Shown: positions 16,381-24,865, counted from the first letter of the stretch. The stretch is DNA of 64,000 bases from Acetobacter malorum (GCF_002153605.1 NZ_JOPG01000005.1:124001-188000); one strand, 5' to 3'. The notes: generated from the sequence alone by a model not told the origin. A program made the numbers and translations.

Positions 16381-16820
16381 TTGAGGCCGGTCACACGAAA
16401 TCCGTTTGCTTCATAGACATGTTGAGCACGGATGTTGTCGGCTGCGACGCGCAGTTTGATTTGTTTGAAACCTTGTTGGCTCAGATTTTCTTCCAGCGTT
16501 TTTAACGCTTGTTTTCCATAACCCTGCCCCTGTTGGTCGGGGAGAATATGAAAATCATAAATATAGACTGATGTGCCGGTGGGGTCAGGACGGTACCAGA
16601 TATAACCGATAATTTTCCGGACTTTTACAATGCACAGAAGAGCTTCGCCTTCGGTCTGAGCACCTTGAGGAAAGCTGGTCTCTATCGTTTTCTTCGCCTG
16701 CTCCAGAGAGTCTGCAAGCGGCAAACCATAATTTTCTGAGATCTCGCGCGCGTAATCGGCTATAAAATACTCAGTATAAAGAGAAAATTCGTTTTCCTGC
16801 ATGGGCCTGAACGAAATCAT
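16362..16820 (-). CDS. GNAT-family N-acetyltransferase
   Basis: 152-residue single-domain acetyltransferase. The acetyl-CoA pyrophosphate-binding loop is QQGQGYG (Q/R-x-x-G-x-G/A) after the beta-4 strand YIYDFHILPDQ. The C-terminal motif B region AADNIRAQHVYEANGFRVTG is typical of enzymes of this family that acetylate free amino groups of small molecules or proteins. AGGAAAG precedes the ATG. Base composition is visibly lower in GC than in the ccm genes next to it. It lies upstream of the DUF4132 gene on the same strand, 227 bases away. The substrate is unknown. Confidence 0.87.
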   Translation of the reverse strand: MISFRPMQENEFSLYTEYFIADYAREISENYGLPLADSLEQAKKTIETSFPQGAQTEGEALLCIVKVRKIIGYIWYRPDPTGTSVYIYDFHILPDQQGQGYGKQALKTLEENLSQQGFKQIKLRVAADNIRAQHVYEANGFRVTGLNMNKTI

Positions 16821-16960
16821 AAGGACTTTCCTGCTCCAGGCCCCTGTATTGATATTGCTCTGAATTTTTGAACGTTTTTCAGAATATCAGGCTAAATGAA
16901 TGCGGCTTTGCATCATCATACAATGATCGCCGCTATTCCATTTCCCCGTTTAGAGCAGTC

Positions 16961-17692
16961 TCACGGATTATCCTGCTCATGTTCGCCCTCAGCAATGCGG
17001 GCCTGAATGGCGCCGCGCCATGGGGCATCTTTGGGGGCGGCGTCCAGCGCTTTGCGGAACAGGTCGAGTGCCTGCGGGGTCACGTGGCTGGCAGCGCGGG
17101 TCAGGGCCTCGCCGGTGCGGGCGGCAACTTCTGCGTCAAAGCCGAGGGAGAGGGCGTGGTTCCACGCCTCGGCGGCTTCCGCATAATGTTCGCGGGTCGC
17201 TTCGGCCTGTCCAAGCAGCAGGTAGCCCTGACGCAGGTTGGGGTCGCCTGCGGGGATCATGGCCAGTGTGGCTTTCAGGCGCTGGACCACGGCATCACCG
17301 CGCGTATTCTGTTCATGCTGCGCGACCAGACGCGGGCCGAGCGGCTGCGCGGGCAGGGAGGGCACACCGTTGGTCAGATAGAGGCCAACTGCTGCGAGGG
17401 GGATCAGCCCCAGTGTGCTCCATACGGCTACGGGGGGAATGGCATCGTCCGCATGGGTGGGGGCGGTGTCGGCCACCAGAATGCGGCGCTGGATTTCCAG
17501 CCGGGCAATGTCATGCTCAGCCGGGGCAATCAGGCCAATATCCAGATCGCGGTCAATTTCAGAAAGCTGGGCTTCATGCAGCGAGAGTGCCGCACTCCGT
17601 TCATCCCGCACCTGCCGCGTGCGCCGCCACAGGGGGAGGGCCGCCGGAGCCAGAGCCAGACAGCTTAACAGCACAATGGAAAGCCAGATCAT
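16961..17692 (-). CDS. ccmI: Cytochrome c biogenesis protein CcmI (CycH-like, short form)
   Basis: Last gene of the ccm cluster, 243 residues. A single N-terminal membrane helix (about 2-20) is followed by a cytoplasmic coiled segment with the EIDRDLDIGLIAPAEHD block characteristic of CcmI, a second hydrophobic segment at about 90-110, and a periplasmic C-terminal part with TPR-like helices (GYLLGQAEATREHYAEAAEAW). CcmI is the apocytochrome c chaperone that feeds the haem-lyase CcmF/H module. It is shorter than the roughly 400-residue enterobacterial CcmH/CycH equivalents, so only part of the TPR domain is present. It starts 4 bases after the ccmH stop. Confidence 0.85.
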   Translation of the reverse strand: MIWLSIVLLSCLALAPAALPLWRRTRQVRDERSAALSLHEAQLSEIDRDLDIGLIAPAEHDIARLEIQRRILVADTAPTHADDAIPPVAVWSTLGLIPLAAVGLYLTNGVPSLPAQPLGPRLVAQHEQNTRGDAVVQRLKATLAMIPAGDPNLRQGYLLLGQAEATREHYAEAAEAWNHALSLGFDAEVAARTGEALTRAASHVTPQALDLFRKALDAAPKDAPWRGAIQARIAEGEHEQDNP

Positions 17693-17696
17693 GCGC

Positions 17697-18170
17697 TCAG
17701 TCCTTCGTCAGGTCGGCCAGACGGGCCTTTTCTTCCGCTGTCAGCGGCGGGGGGGCAGCGGGGGCCGCATTGCGGCGGCGATAGGCGAAAAATGCAGTGG
17801 TCAGTCCCAGAAGCAGGGCCAGAACCGGCATGCTCCATAGCAGCAATGTGCCAATGGAAAGCGGTGGGCTAAGGCGGATGAAGTTGCCGTAACGGTTTAC
17901 CATCCAGTCCATGATCTGGCGGTTACTCTCGCCTTTAGCAACATGTTCCCGCACCACGCGGCGGAGGTCCCGTGCCAGCCCGGCGCTACTGTCCTCAATA
18001 GATTCATTCTGGCAGACCAGACAGCGGAGCTGGGAGCCAATGGTCTCGGCCCGTGCTTCTTCCTGCGGGTTGGGCAGCATTTCGGACGGGTCATCCACGG
18101 CCAGAACCAGAACCGGAGCCAGCAGCAGGGCGCAGCCCAGAAACAGGGCGGACAGGCGGCGCAGCATCAT
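17697..18170 (-). CDS. ccmH: Cytochrome c maturation protein CcmH (thioredoxin-like reductant, CcmL/CycL)
   Basis: 157 residues. Signal peptide, then the diagnostic redox motif LRCLVCQ (Cys50 and Cys53) in the periplasmic three-helix domain, then a C-terminal membrane anchor at about 105-130. It reduces the haem-binding CxxCH cysteines of apocytochrome c together with CcmG. Its start overlaps the ccmG stop as ATGA. Two adjacent ATG codons occur at the start; the outer one is used here. Confidence 0.93.
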   Translation of the reverse strand: MMLRRLSALFLGCALLLAPVLVLAVDDPSEMLPNPQEEARAETIGSQLRCLVCQNESIEDSSAGLARDLRRVVREHVAKGESNRQIMDWMVNRYGNFIRLSPPLSIGTLLLWSMPVLALLLGLTTAFFAYRRRNAAPAAPPPLTAEEKARLADLTKD

Positions 18171-18742
18171 GATTTTTTCAGGCTTTCCAGCAGGGGCACC
18201 AGTGTGCCGCGGATGGTGTCCACATCAAGCGGAGCGGCGCTGTGCCAGCGGATAATGCCGCCGGGGCCGATCAGGAAAGTTTCCGGCACCCCGGAAATAC
18301 CCCAGTCGATCCCCACACGGCCATCGCGGTCACTGCCCAACCGGGTGAACGGGTTGCCGGAATGCTTGAGGAACCCGGCTGCGTTCTCCGGGCGGTCCTT
18401 ATAGGCAATGCCCCACATCGTCAGGTCATCTTTCAGGCCCATCAGGGTGGGCATTTCTTCAAGGCAGGGAATGCACCATGAGGCAAAGAAATTGACCAGA
18501 ACCGGCTGTGTGAGTGCCCGCAGATCCTGCGCACTGAAGCCCTGACCGGGCGCCTGATCCGGCACACTGAAATCCGGCACCGGGCGATTGAGCACCGGCG
18601 CGTTGATGTCATGCGGGTTGAAGGAGCCGTGCTGCATGCCGGACAGCATCTTCCAGAAGCCCACACCCACAATCGCCGCTCCGGCCAGAGGGGCGGCCAT
18701 CAGCAGCCGCCGGCGCGTCATGTTTTCAGGAGGGTTGCTCAT
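18167..18742 (-). CDS. ccmG: Thiol:disulfide interchange protein CcmG/DsbE
   Basis: 191 residues from the ATG at 18742, chosen because it overlaps the ccmF stop (ATGA) and gives a normal-length protein; a longer frame to 18862 would run inside ccmF. An N-terminal membrane anchor is at about 13-30, then a thioredoxin fold with active site WCIPC (Cys90, Cys93) and the cis-Pro loop GVPETFLI. It keeps apocytochrome thiols reduced in the periplasm. The leading arginine pair (TRRRLL) precedes the anchor. Confidence 0.93.
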   Translation of the reverse strand: MSNPPENMTRRRLLMAAPLAGAAIVGVGFWKMLSGMQHGSFNPHDINAPVLNRPVPDFSVPDQAPGQGFSAQDLRALTQPVLVNFFASWCIPCLEEMPTLMGLKDDLTMWGIAYKDRPENAAGFLKHSGNPFTRLGSDRDGRVGIDWGISGVPETFLIGPGGIIRWHSAAPLDVDTIRGTLVPLLESLKKS

Positions 18743-20724
18743 GCTGCCGTCACCGTATTGGGGGAAGATTTGGCGCGACGTGGGGCACCCACGCGCATGC
18801 GCCGGTCGGAAAGGGAAAGCACGCCGCCAATCGCCATAATCAGCGCACCCAGCCACATCCACGGGGCCAGCGGGTTATAGTGCAGGCGCAGCACATAGGT
18901 GGGGGCGGCGTCCGTGCCGTGTTTGTCGCCCAGCACGCCATACAGGTCAGCCAGCAGATTGGTATGAATGGAGACTTCCGTCGTCGTCTGGTTCTGGCTG
19001 TTAAAGCTGCGTTTGGACGGATGCATGATGGTCACGATCTTGCCGTTATGCCGCACCTCAAGGGTTGCAACCATAGCGGAATAGTTCGGCCCCGGTTCCT
19101 GCGTCACGTTGGTCAGCGTCCAGTCATACCCGGCCAGATGCTCGGTAGTGCCAACCGGGACTTCCACAATCTTATGCTGGGCCTGAGACATGGCAGCCAG
19201 CCCCAGAATGGTCACACCCACACCCGCATGGGCAATGGCGGTGCCAAAAATGGAGCGGGGCAGCATGCGGGCACGCTGGAGGCTGCCGGAGAGCGGCATG
19301 CGGAACAGGCGCACACGCTCCGTGATATCCAGCACCGACGCCGCAATCACCCACACCGCCAGCGCGCTGCACAGGATAGGCAGAATGCCGGACATGCCGA
19401 AGGTCGCGACGGCAAAGGCCACAGCGGCCAAAATGGCGGCAATCCACAGCCGTTGCAGCACCGGCCAGAGCTGGGCGCGCTTCCACGGCAGCATGGGGCC
19501 AAAGCCCATGAAGATGAACAGCGGGATGGCCAGCGGAATGGTCGTGGCATCAAAGAATGGCTTGCCGACGGAAATGGTGCGGTCAAACAGCAGGGACATG
19601 AACGGCGGATACATGGTGCCTGTCAGCACCACGGCGCACAGGGAGCACAACAGGATGTTGTTGAGCACCAGCGCCCCTTCTCGCGAGATGGGGGCGAACA
19701 GGCCGCCCGCCGTCAGCGTAGGCGCGCGATAAGCGAACAGGGCCAGAGAGCCACCGATCACCACCGCCAGCAGGCCGAGAATAAAGATGCCGCGGGCCGG
19801 GTCATTCGCGAACGCATGCACGGAGTTCAGAATGCCGGAGCGCACAAGGAACGTGCCGGAAAGTGAGAACGAGAACGTGGCAATAGCCAGCAGAACGGTC
19901 CAGATTTTCAGGCTCTCGCGCTTTTCCACCACAATGGCGGAATGGATCAGCGCCGTGCCAGTCAGCCAGGGGATGAGGGAGGCGTTTTCCACCGGGTCCC
20001 AGAACCAGTAACCGCCCCAGCCCAGCACGTAATAGGACCACCATGACCCCAGAGCGATACCGCAGGTGAGGAAACACCATGCGGCCACCGCCCACGGGCG
20101 CACCCAACGGCCCCATGCGGCGTCCACGCGGCCTTCAATCAGGGCGGCAATGGCAAAAGCAAATGGCACCGCAAACCCGACATAGCCGGTGTAGAGAATG
20201 GGCGGATGGAAGGCGAGGCCGGGGTCCTGCAACAGCGGGTTCATGCCCTGCCCATCCATCGGGGCGGGCCAGACGCGGGCGAACGGGTCTGACGTGGTCA
20301 GACAGAACAGCTCAAACCCGGCAGCTACAGCGCCCAGAACGGCAATCACCCGTGCGCGCAGAGCGGACGGCAGGTTGCGCCCGAAAGCGGCAACGGCTGC
20401 CCCGCAGATGCCCAGAATAAGCGCCCAGAGCAAAATGGAGCCTTCATGATTGCCCCACACGCCGGTGATTTTATACAGCAGCGGTTTGGAGACCGCGCTG
20501 TTGGCCGCAATGTTCTGGACTGAGAAATCATCCGTAACAGCGGCATAGACCAGACAGAGGAAGGCCGTCAGCAACGCCAGAAGCTGCCCCACGGCCAGCC
20601 CCGGCGCGAGCATCATCACCCGTCTGTCGCGCCGTTGCGCGCCGATAAGAGGCAGAATGCCCTGCGCGGCGGCAAGGATGCAGGCGAGGGCCAGCGCATA
20701 ATGTCCGAGTTCAGGGCTCAGCAT
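18739..20724 (-). CDS. ccmF: Haem lyase CcmF/NrfE-family protein
   Basis: 661-residue polytopic membrane protein that ligates haem to apocytochrome c. The WWD haem-handling motif is present as WGGYWFWDPVENASLIPWL at about residue 230, and further blocks are HPPILYTGYVG and FSLSGTFLVRSG. Length and order are as in other alphaproteobacteria. It is preceded by a 121-base gap after ccmE that carries a hairpin, the only break in an otherwise overlapping cluster. Its stop overlaps ccmG. Confidence 0.95.
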   Translation of the reverse strand: MLSPELGHYALALACILAAAQGILPLIGAQRRDRRVMMLAPGLAVGQLLALLTAFLCLVYAAVTDDFSVQNIAANSAVSKPLLYKITGVWGNHEGSILLWALILGICGAAVAAFGRNLPSALRARVIAVLGAVAAGFELFCLTTSDPFARVWPAPMDGQGMNPLLQDPGLAFHPPILYTGYVGFAVPFAFAIAALIEGRVDAAWGRWVRPWAVAAWCFLTCGIALGSWWSYYVLGWGGYWFWDPVENASLIPWLTGTALIHSAIVVEKRESLKIWTVLLAIATFSFSLSGTFLVRSGILNSVHAFANDPARGIFILGLLAVVIGGSLALFAYRAPTLTAGGLFAPISREGALVLNNILLCSLCAVVLTGTMYPPFMSLLFDRTISVGKPFFDATTIPLAIPLFIFMGFGPMLPWKRAQLWPVLQRLWIAAILAAVAFAVATFGMSGILPILCSALAVWVIAASVLDITERVRLFRMPLSGSLQRARMLPRSIFGTAIAHAGVGVTILGLAAMSQAQHKIVEVPVGTTEHLAGYDWTLTNVTQEPGPNYSAMVATLEVRHNGKIVTIMHPSKRSFNSQNQTTTEVSIHTNLLADLYGVLGDKHGTDAAPTYVLRLHYNPLAPWMWLGALIMAIGGVLSLSDRRMRVGAPRRAKSSPNTVTAA

Positions 20725-20774
20725 GTCAGAGGGGTGTCTCCGGGTGGCGGGCTGTCAGAACAGCGTAAAAGAGA

Positions 20775-20798
20775 CTGGCAGGGAAAGAGGCCTGCCAG
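20775..20798 (-). terminator. Hairpin with T-rich tail between ccmE and ccmF, possible attenuator
   Basis: CTGGCAGG (20775-20782) and CCTGCCAG (20791-20798) form a perfect 8-bp stem with an 8-base loop; on the minus strand it is followed by TCTCTTTT. This looks like a weak intrinsic terminator placed inside the cluster, which would lower ccmFGHI expression relative to ccmCDE, or an RNA-processing stem. Confidence 0.5.
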
Positions 20799-20845
20799 AC
20801 AGAGGCAAAAGGCGTAAAATTGGAAACGAGGCGTAGCACAGGGTT

Positions 20846-21394
20846 TTAGTTGCCAGCCGGGGCTGGGGTGGCAGGAGCATCGGCCGCAGGAAGGCCCTTT
20901 TTTGCATCCTGCACCGTCATGCTGTTCCAGCTTGCGGCACTGGGCGGCGGGCCGAAGCGCGGGTCCCATTTGCCGGACTTTTTCAGGGCTTCCGCCACTT
21001 CCTTCGGCATATAGGTTTCATCATGCTTGGCCAGTACTTCACTCGCAACAAACCCGTCCTTGTGCATGGTGCCCACGGCCACCACGCTCTGCCCCTCACG
21101 GAACAGGTCGGGCAGGATACCTTCATACCGCACGGTCACGGCGGCCTGACCATCGGTCACGTCAAAGCGGGCGATGGGGGTTTCGCCCTGCTTTTCCCGT
21201 TTGACGGAGCCAGCTACAACCATGCCGCCCAGCCGCACGGTGCGGTCCGCCGGTGGGGCGGATGCTGCGACCTGAGAAGGTGTGACAAAGAAAACGATAT
21301 CTGAGGAAAACGCCTTGAGCATGAGGGCTGCGGCAGCCCCCAGGCAGGCAACGCAGGCGATAACGAGCCAGAGGCGACGTGTCTTGCGGGTCAT
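20846..21394 (-). CDS. ccmE: Haem chaperone CcmE
   Basis: 182-residue membrane-anchored periplasmic haem chaperone. The anchor covers about 8-28, then an OB-fold beta barrel. The covalent haem-binding histidine is in LAKHDETYMP (His124, with Tyr128 as likely axial ligand). The flexible tail is Pro/Ala-rich and longer than minimal. The start overlaps the ccmD stop as ATGA. Confidence 0.95.
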   Translation of the reverse strand: MTRKTRRLWLVIACVACLGAAAALMLKAFSSDIVFFVTPSQVAASAPPADRTVRLGGMVVAGSVKREKQGETPIARFDVTDGQAAVTVRYEGILPDLFREGQSVVAVGTMHKDGFVASEVLAKHDETYMPKEVAEALKKSGKWDPRFGPPPSAASWNSMTVQDAKKGLPAADAPATPAPAGN

Positions 21395-21552
21395 AGAGAC
21401 GAAGTGGCTCCTGTGGTGCGGTCCGATGGGCGTTCAAGAACGGCCAGCCGCATACGGGCCTTTTTGAGGCGGAGGGCCGCCCCGATGGACAAGGTCAGCG
21501 CGATGATGGCGGCCAGACCATAGCTGGCCACAATGTAGGGCAGATGTGTCAT
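21391..21552 (-). CDS. ccmD: Haem exporter accessory protein CcmD
   Basis: 53-residue membrane protein with one hydrophobic helix (YIVASYGLAAIIALTLSIG) and a short basic cytoplasmic tail (RLKKARMRL). CcmD helps release holo-CcmE from the CcmABC complex. It is read from the ATG at 21552, which overlaps the ccmC stop (ATGA), and it overlaps ccmE in the same way. A longer frame upstream of it lies wholly inside ccmC and is not real. Confidence 0.88.
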   Translation of the reverse strand: MTHLPYIVASYGLAAIIALTLSIGAALRLKKARMRLAVLERPSDRTTGATSSL

Positions 21553-22337
21553 GCGGCGTCTCCTGAGGTATTGCCTGCGCGACGGCGCGGGCTGGAGAGC
21601 AGGCTGCGAATACGGCTTTCCATCACGGCGGCCCGGGTGCGGGCCAGCACAATGGCGGCAAACCCTAGTGAGAAGCCCAGTGTGGAAAGAGCCAGCGGCC
21701 ACAACATGGAGGAAGACATGGTGGGCGCACCCGTCAGCGTGATGCTGTCCGGCTGATGCAGGGTGTTCCACCATTGCACACTGAACTTGATAATCGGCAG
21801 ATCGACAGCGCCCGCAAGAGCGAGAATAGCCGCAGCTTTGTAGCCACGCTGCGGGTCATCAAACGCGCGGATCAGCGCGATATGGCCTAGATACAGGAAG
21901 AACAGCACCAGCACGGAAGTCAGTCGGGCGTCCCACACCCACCATGTGCCCCACATCGGCTTGCCCCACAGGGAACCGGTGGCCAGACAGAGTGCGGTAA
22001 TGCAGGCTCCGACCGGGCCAATTTCCACCGCAGCCAGATCCGCCAGCGGGTGCCGCCAGACCAGTGAAAGCACGGCGCACACAGCAAGCCCGGCATAACC
22101 CGCCGAGGCCAGCATCGCAGCCGGCACATGCACATACATAATGCGGACAGAGTCTCCCTGCTGCCAGTCGGCAGGCGAGAAAAACAGCCCCCAGCCCAGC
22201 CCAACAAGGGTGAGCAACAGGGCAGGCCATGTCAGCCAGGGCTGAAGGCGTGCGCCCAGCTTGAGAAACCGGCCGGGATTGGCATACCGATGGAAGAATG
22301 TCCCGGCACGCGCGACGAGGGTCGGTGTGGCGCTCAA
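21549..22337 (-). CDS. ccmC: Haem transporter subunit CcmC
   Basis: 262-residue polytopic membrane protein with the periplasmic tryptophan-rich motif WGTWWVWDARLTS and conserved HVPAAMLA loop. CcmC loads haem onto CcmE. The only usable start before the first membrane segment is a TTG at 22337; an in-frame TGA lies just upstream. This is the first gene of the cluster here. ccmA and ccmB, which usually precede ccmC, are absent; the upstream neighbour is a divergent yciI-like gene. Confidence 0.92.
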   Translation of the reverse strand: MSATPTLVARAGTFFHRYANPGRFLKLGARLQPWLTWPALLLTLVGLGWGLFFSPADWQQGDSVRIMYVHVPAAMLASAGYAGLAVCAVLSLVWRHPLADLAAVEIGPVGACITALCLATGSLWGKPMWGTWWVWDARLTSVLVLFFLYLGHIALIRAFDDPQRGYKAAAILALAGAVDLPIIKFSVQWWNTLHQPDSITLTGAPTMSSSMLWPLALSTLGFSLGFAAIVLARTRAAVMESRIRSLLSSPRRRAGNTSGDAA

Positions 22338-22506
22338 ATGTCAGTCCGTTCCGTATCTCAACAAATCACGTGAGCTTGCAGGGGTCTGCGCGCAGGATTT
22401 TCCTGCCCAGACATGCGCTCGCGCACCTTTTACATCATTCGGGGCATCTTGACACGAGGCAGTTATTCATGGGCGTCCTGTCCCGACAACACAGCGGAGA
22501 GAAGAC

Positions 22507-22800
22507 ATGTTGTTTGCCATTATTTGCACAGATCGCCCCGGAGCCCTTGAAATACGTAAGGCTACGCGTGAGAAACATCTGGCTTTTCTGGAAAACTATA
22601 AGGAGGCGATTCAGTTCGCCGGACCTCAACTTGACGTGAACGGCGCGCCCTGCGGCAGCCTTGTGCTGCTGGATGTGCCCGATCGCGCTGCGGCGGAAGG
22701 CTTTGCAGCGGCGGACCCATATGCCGAGGTCAATCTGTTTGAAAGTGTGATTGTGCGCCCGCTGCGCACCGTGTTCCGTGATGGCGCGCTGGTGGAATAG
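22507..22800 (+). CDS. YciI-family protein
   Basis: 97-residue single-domain protein of the YciI/YCII ferredoxin-like fold. The conserved His24 (REKHLAF) and the Asp-Pro pair of the AADPYAEVNLF segment are both present; these form the putative active site in structurally studied members, but no general function is agreed. GGAGAGAAG precedes the ATG. The EVE-domain gene starts 2 bases after its stop. Confidence 0.88.
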   Translation: MLFAIICTDRPGALEIRKATREKHLAFLENYKEAIQFAGPQLDVNGAPCGSLVLLDVPDRAAAEGFAAADPYAEVNLFESVIVRPLRTVFRDGALVE

Positions 22801-22802
22801 CC

Positions 22803-23219
22803 ATGGCCTACTGGTTGATTAAAAGCGAGCCGGATGCCTTCAGCTGGGATGAGCAGGTGGCCAATGATGTCGAACCCTGGACCGGGGTGCGCAATCATCA
22901 GGCCAAAAAGAACCTTGCGGGTATGAAGGTGGGAGACCGCGCCTTTTTCTATCATTCCAACGTGCAGCGCGCGATTGTGGGCGTGGTGGAAATTGTGCGG
23001 GAAGCCTACCCGGACCCTACCGCGGAAAGTGGCAATTGGGTGTGTGTGGACGTGAAAACCGTTGGTCCCATGCCTAATCCAGTCACGCTGGCGGATATCA
23101 AGCAGGATGAGGCGCTGACGGATCTGGCGCTGGTTCGGCAGTCCCGCCTTTCAGTGTGTCCCGTCTCTGCAGAGCACTGGCAGTATCTGTGTCGGATGGG
23201 CGGCTGGTCTGGCGACTGA
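22803..23219 (+). CDS. EVE-domain (PUA-like) nucleic-acid-binding protein
   Basis: 138 residues making up one EVE domain: YWLIKSEPDAFSW at the N-terminus, WTGVRNHQAKKNL, GDRAFFYHSN and the C-terminal SRLSVCPVSAEHW. EVE proteins form an aromatic pocket that may bind modified bases in RNA or DNA. It is in a two-gene unit with yciI and is closed by a bidirectional hairpin terminator. Confidence 0.92.
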   Translation: MAYWLIKSEPDAFSWDEQVANDVEPWTGVRNHQAKKNLAGMKVGDRAFFYHSNVQRAIVGVVEIVREAYPDPTAESGNWVCVDVKTVGPMPNPVTLADIKQDEALTDLALVRQSRLSVCPVSAEHWQYLCRMGGWSGD

Positions 23220-23264
23220 CGACCAGAAACCGGCGGGACATTTTTCTGTCGTTTCAATAAAAAA

Positions 23265-23290
23265 GGGAGCGCCCAGCTTGGGCCGCTCCC
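23265..23290. terminator. Bidirectional intrinsic terminator
   Basis: Stem GGGAGCGCCCA with TGGGC-C-GCTCCC (one bulged base), flanked by AAAAAA on the left and TTTATTT on the right, so it can act in both directions. It separates the convergent EVE and DUF442 genes. Confidence 0.85.
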
Positions 23291-23319
23291 TTTATTTATG
23301 TGCTGTATGCCAGAGCGGT

Positions 23320-23655
23320 TCAGCCCTGTGTGGCAAGTGCCCAGAGCTGGCCAGCACGGTTGCCGGAACGACAGTAGCTGAAGATCGGGCCGGGCAGGGT
23401 GTTCAGGGATTCCTGCATGATGATCACGGCATCGGAAGACGGAGCCTGACTACCGACGACCGGAATGGAGACAAAGGACAGACCTGCCTGTTTGGCCGCT
23501 TCCCCAATGGTTTCAGCGGTCGGCTGGCCGGGGTCTTCCCCGTCCGGACGTGTGCAGATAATGGTTTTGAACCCGGCCTCTTTAATGGCGGGGATGTCGC
23601 TGACGGCAATCTGCGGGGCGACAACAAAATCGGGGGACAGGCTGCGATAGTTCAT
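23320..23655 (-). CDS. TIGR01244/DUF442-family phosphatase- or sulfurtransferase-like protein
   Basis: 111 residues from the ATG at 23655, which has AAAGGAC upstream; the frame is open 12 codons further. The fold is that of dual-specificity phosphatases, with the P-loop YCRSGNRA (C-x5-R) near the C-terminus and the N-terminal SPDFVVAPQIAVSDI block of DUF442/Blh proteins. Members are linked to sulfide or persulfide metabolism when fused to other domains; here the domain stands alone. Confidence 0.83.
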   Translation of the reverse strand: MNYRSLSPDFVVAPQIAVSDIPAIKEAGFKTIICTRPDGEDPGQPTAETIGEAAKQAGLSFVSIPVVGSQAPSSDAVIIMQESLNTLPGPIFSYCRSGNRAGQLWALATQG

Positions 23656-23816
23656 GGTCAATAAAGTCCTTTCAGACAGCATTCTGCTCACAAGCTCCCT
23701 GACCTTGTAGGCCCGGACCGATCAGGCGGAAAGAGGGGAGCGCACTGCTCTGGCTGTATGCCTGCCCTGAAATGCGGCATGGTGGGCGCATAGCGGAAGA
23801 AGAGGGGCAGCGAGAT

Positions 23817-24782
23817 ATGCAGAAAGAGCCGGATTTTTCAGATGTTGTGGCGGCATCGGTGCGCCTAAAAGGGCATGCACACCGCACGCCGGTTCTCACC
23901 TCTCGTTATCTGAATGGGCTCAGCGGGGCAGAGCTGTTCTTCAAGGCGGAAAATTTCCAGCGTGTCGGAGCCTTCAAGTTTCGGGGGGCGCTGAATGCTA
24001 TTCTGGCGCTGCCCGAAGACGTGCGTCGTCGGGGCGTGGTGGCGTATTCTTCTGGGAACCATGCGCAGGGTGTGGCCTGTGCAGCGAAGCAGGCCGGGAT
24101 TCCTGCTATGATTGTCATGCCGGAAGACGCCCCGGCCATGAAGCTGGCTGCCACCCGAGGCTATGGGGCGGAGGTGGTTCTGTATGATCGCTACACGCAG
24201 GACCGGCAGGCCATAGGCGGCGCATTGGCAGCGGAGCGTGGGGCGACGTTGCTCCCTCCGTTTGACCATCCGGATATCATCGCCGGGCAAGGCACCGCAG
24301 CACTGGAATTGTTTGAAGAGACCGGCCCGCTCGATGCGCTGTTTGTGCCGGTTGGCGGCGGTGGCCTTGCGTCAGGCTGCGCGCTGGTTGCTCAGGCGGT
24401 CTCGCCGGCATGCACTGTGATTGGTGTGGAGCCAGCAGCGGGGGATGATGCGCGGCAGTCTCTGGCGGCTGGCCACATCGTACAGATTGCAGTGCCAAAA
24501 ACGCTGGCGGACGGAGCGCAGACGACAGCCCTCAGTCCGCTGACCTTCGGTATACTGCGCAGGCTTTTACGCGAGATCGTTACGGTCGATGATGCCACGC
24601 TGGTTGCGACCATGCGCACAGTGGCGGAGCGGATGAAAATTGTCGTGGAGCCGACGGGCTGCCTTGGTGTCGCAGCTGCTCTCGCTGCGGCTCCCACGTG
24701 GAAGGGGAAGCGTGTGGGCGTGATTATTTCCGGTGGAAATGTCGATATGGCACGGTTTTCCAGATTGATTCAGGATTATTGA
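23817..24782 (+). CDS. Threonine/serine dehydratase-like PLP enzyme (fold type II)
   Basis: 321 residues from the ATG at 23817 (a longer frame to 23772 adds a stretch without an RBS). The PLP lysine lies in GAFKFRGALNA, the substrate loop is SSGNHAQG, and the phosphate-binding glycine loop is GGGGLASG. There is no C-terminal ACT domain, so it is the catabolic or serine-racemase-like type, not the feedback-regulated biosynthetic IlvA. Likely reaction: L-threonine or L-serine to the 2-oxoacid and ammonia; racemase activity is possible. Confidence 0.88.
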   Translation: MQKEPDFSDVVAASVRLKGHAHRTPVLTSRYLNGLSGAELFFKAENFQRVGAFKFRGALNAILALPEDVRRRGVVAYSSGNHAQGVACAAKQAGIPAMIVMPEDAPAMKLAATRGYGAEVVLYDRYTQDRQAIGGALAAERGATLLPPFDHPDIIAGQGTAALELFEETGPLDALFVPVGGGGLASGCALVAQAVSPACTVIGVEPAAGDDARQSLAAGHIVQIAVPKTLADGAQTTALSPLTFGILRRLLREIVTVDDATLVATMRTVAERMKIVVEPTGCLGVAAALAAAPTWKGKRVGVIISGGNVDMARFSRLIQDY

Positions 24783-24846
24783 CAAAACGTTAAGTCTAGG
24801 ATGGTCCGCAAAATGGAAAACATGGAGTGCACTACAGTTGAGCCGG

Positions 24847-24865
24847 ACCCCGCCTTTTGCGGGGT
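24847..24865 (+). terminator. GC-rich hairpin after the PLP dehydratase
   Basis: ACCCCGC (24847-24853) and GCGGGGT (24859-24865), perfect 7-bp stem with 5-base loop, 65 bases after the stop. No T-tract follows, so termination is uncertain. Confidence 0.4.

Noticed and set aside
16868-17668. 266-codon plus-strand frame opposite ccmI
   Set aside because: Antisense to a gene with clear CcmI motifs and no RBS; Gly-rich shadow.
18880-19866. 328-codon plus-strand frame opposite ccmF
   Set aside because: Composition is dominated by Gly, Gln, His and Arg, typical of antisense frames; ccmF is unambiguous.
22449-22454. TTGACA upstream of the yciI-like gene as a promoter
   Set aside because: No acceptable -10 hexamer at 16-18 bases; the hexamer alone is not enough.
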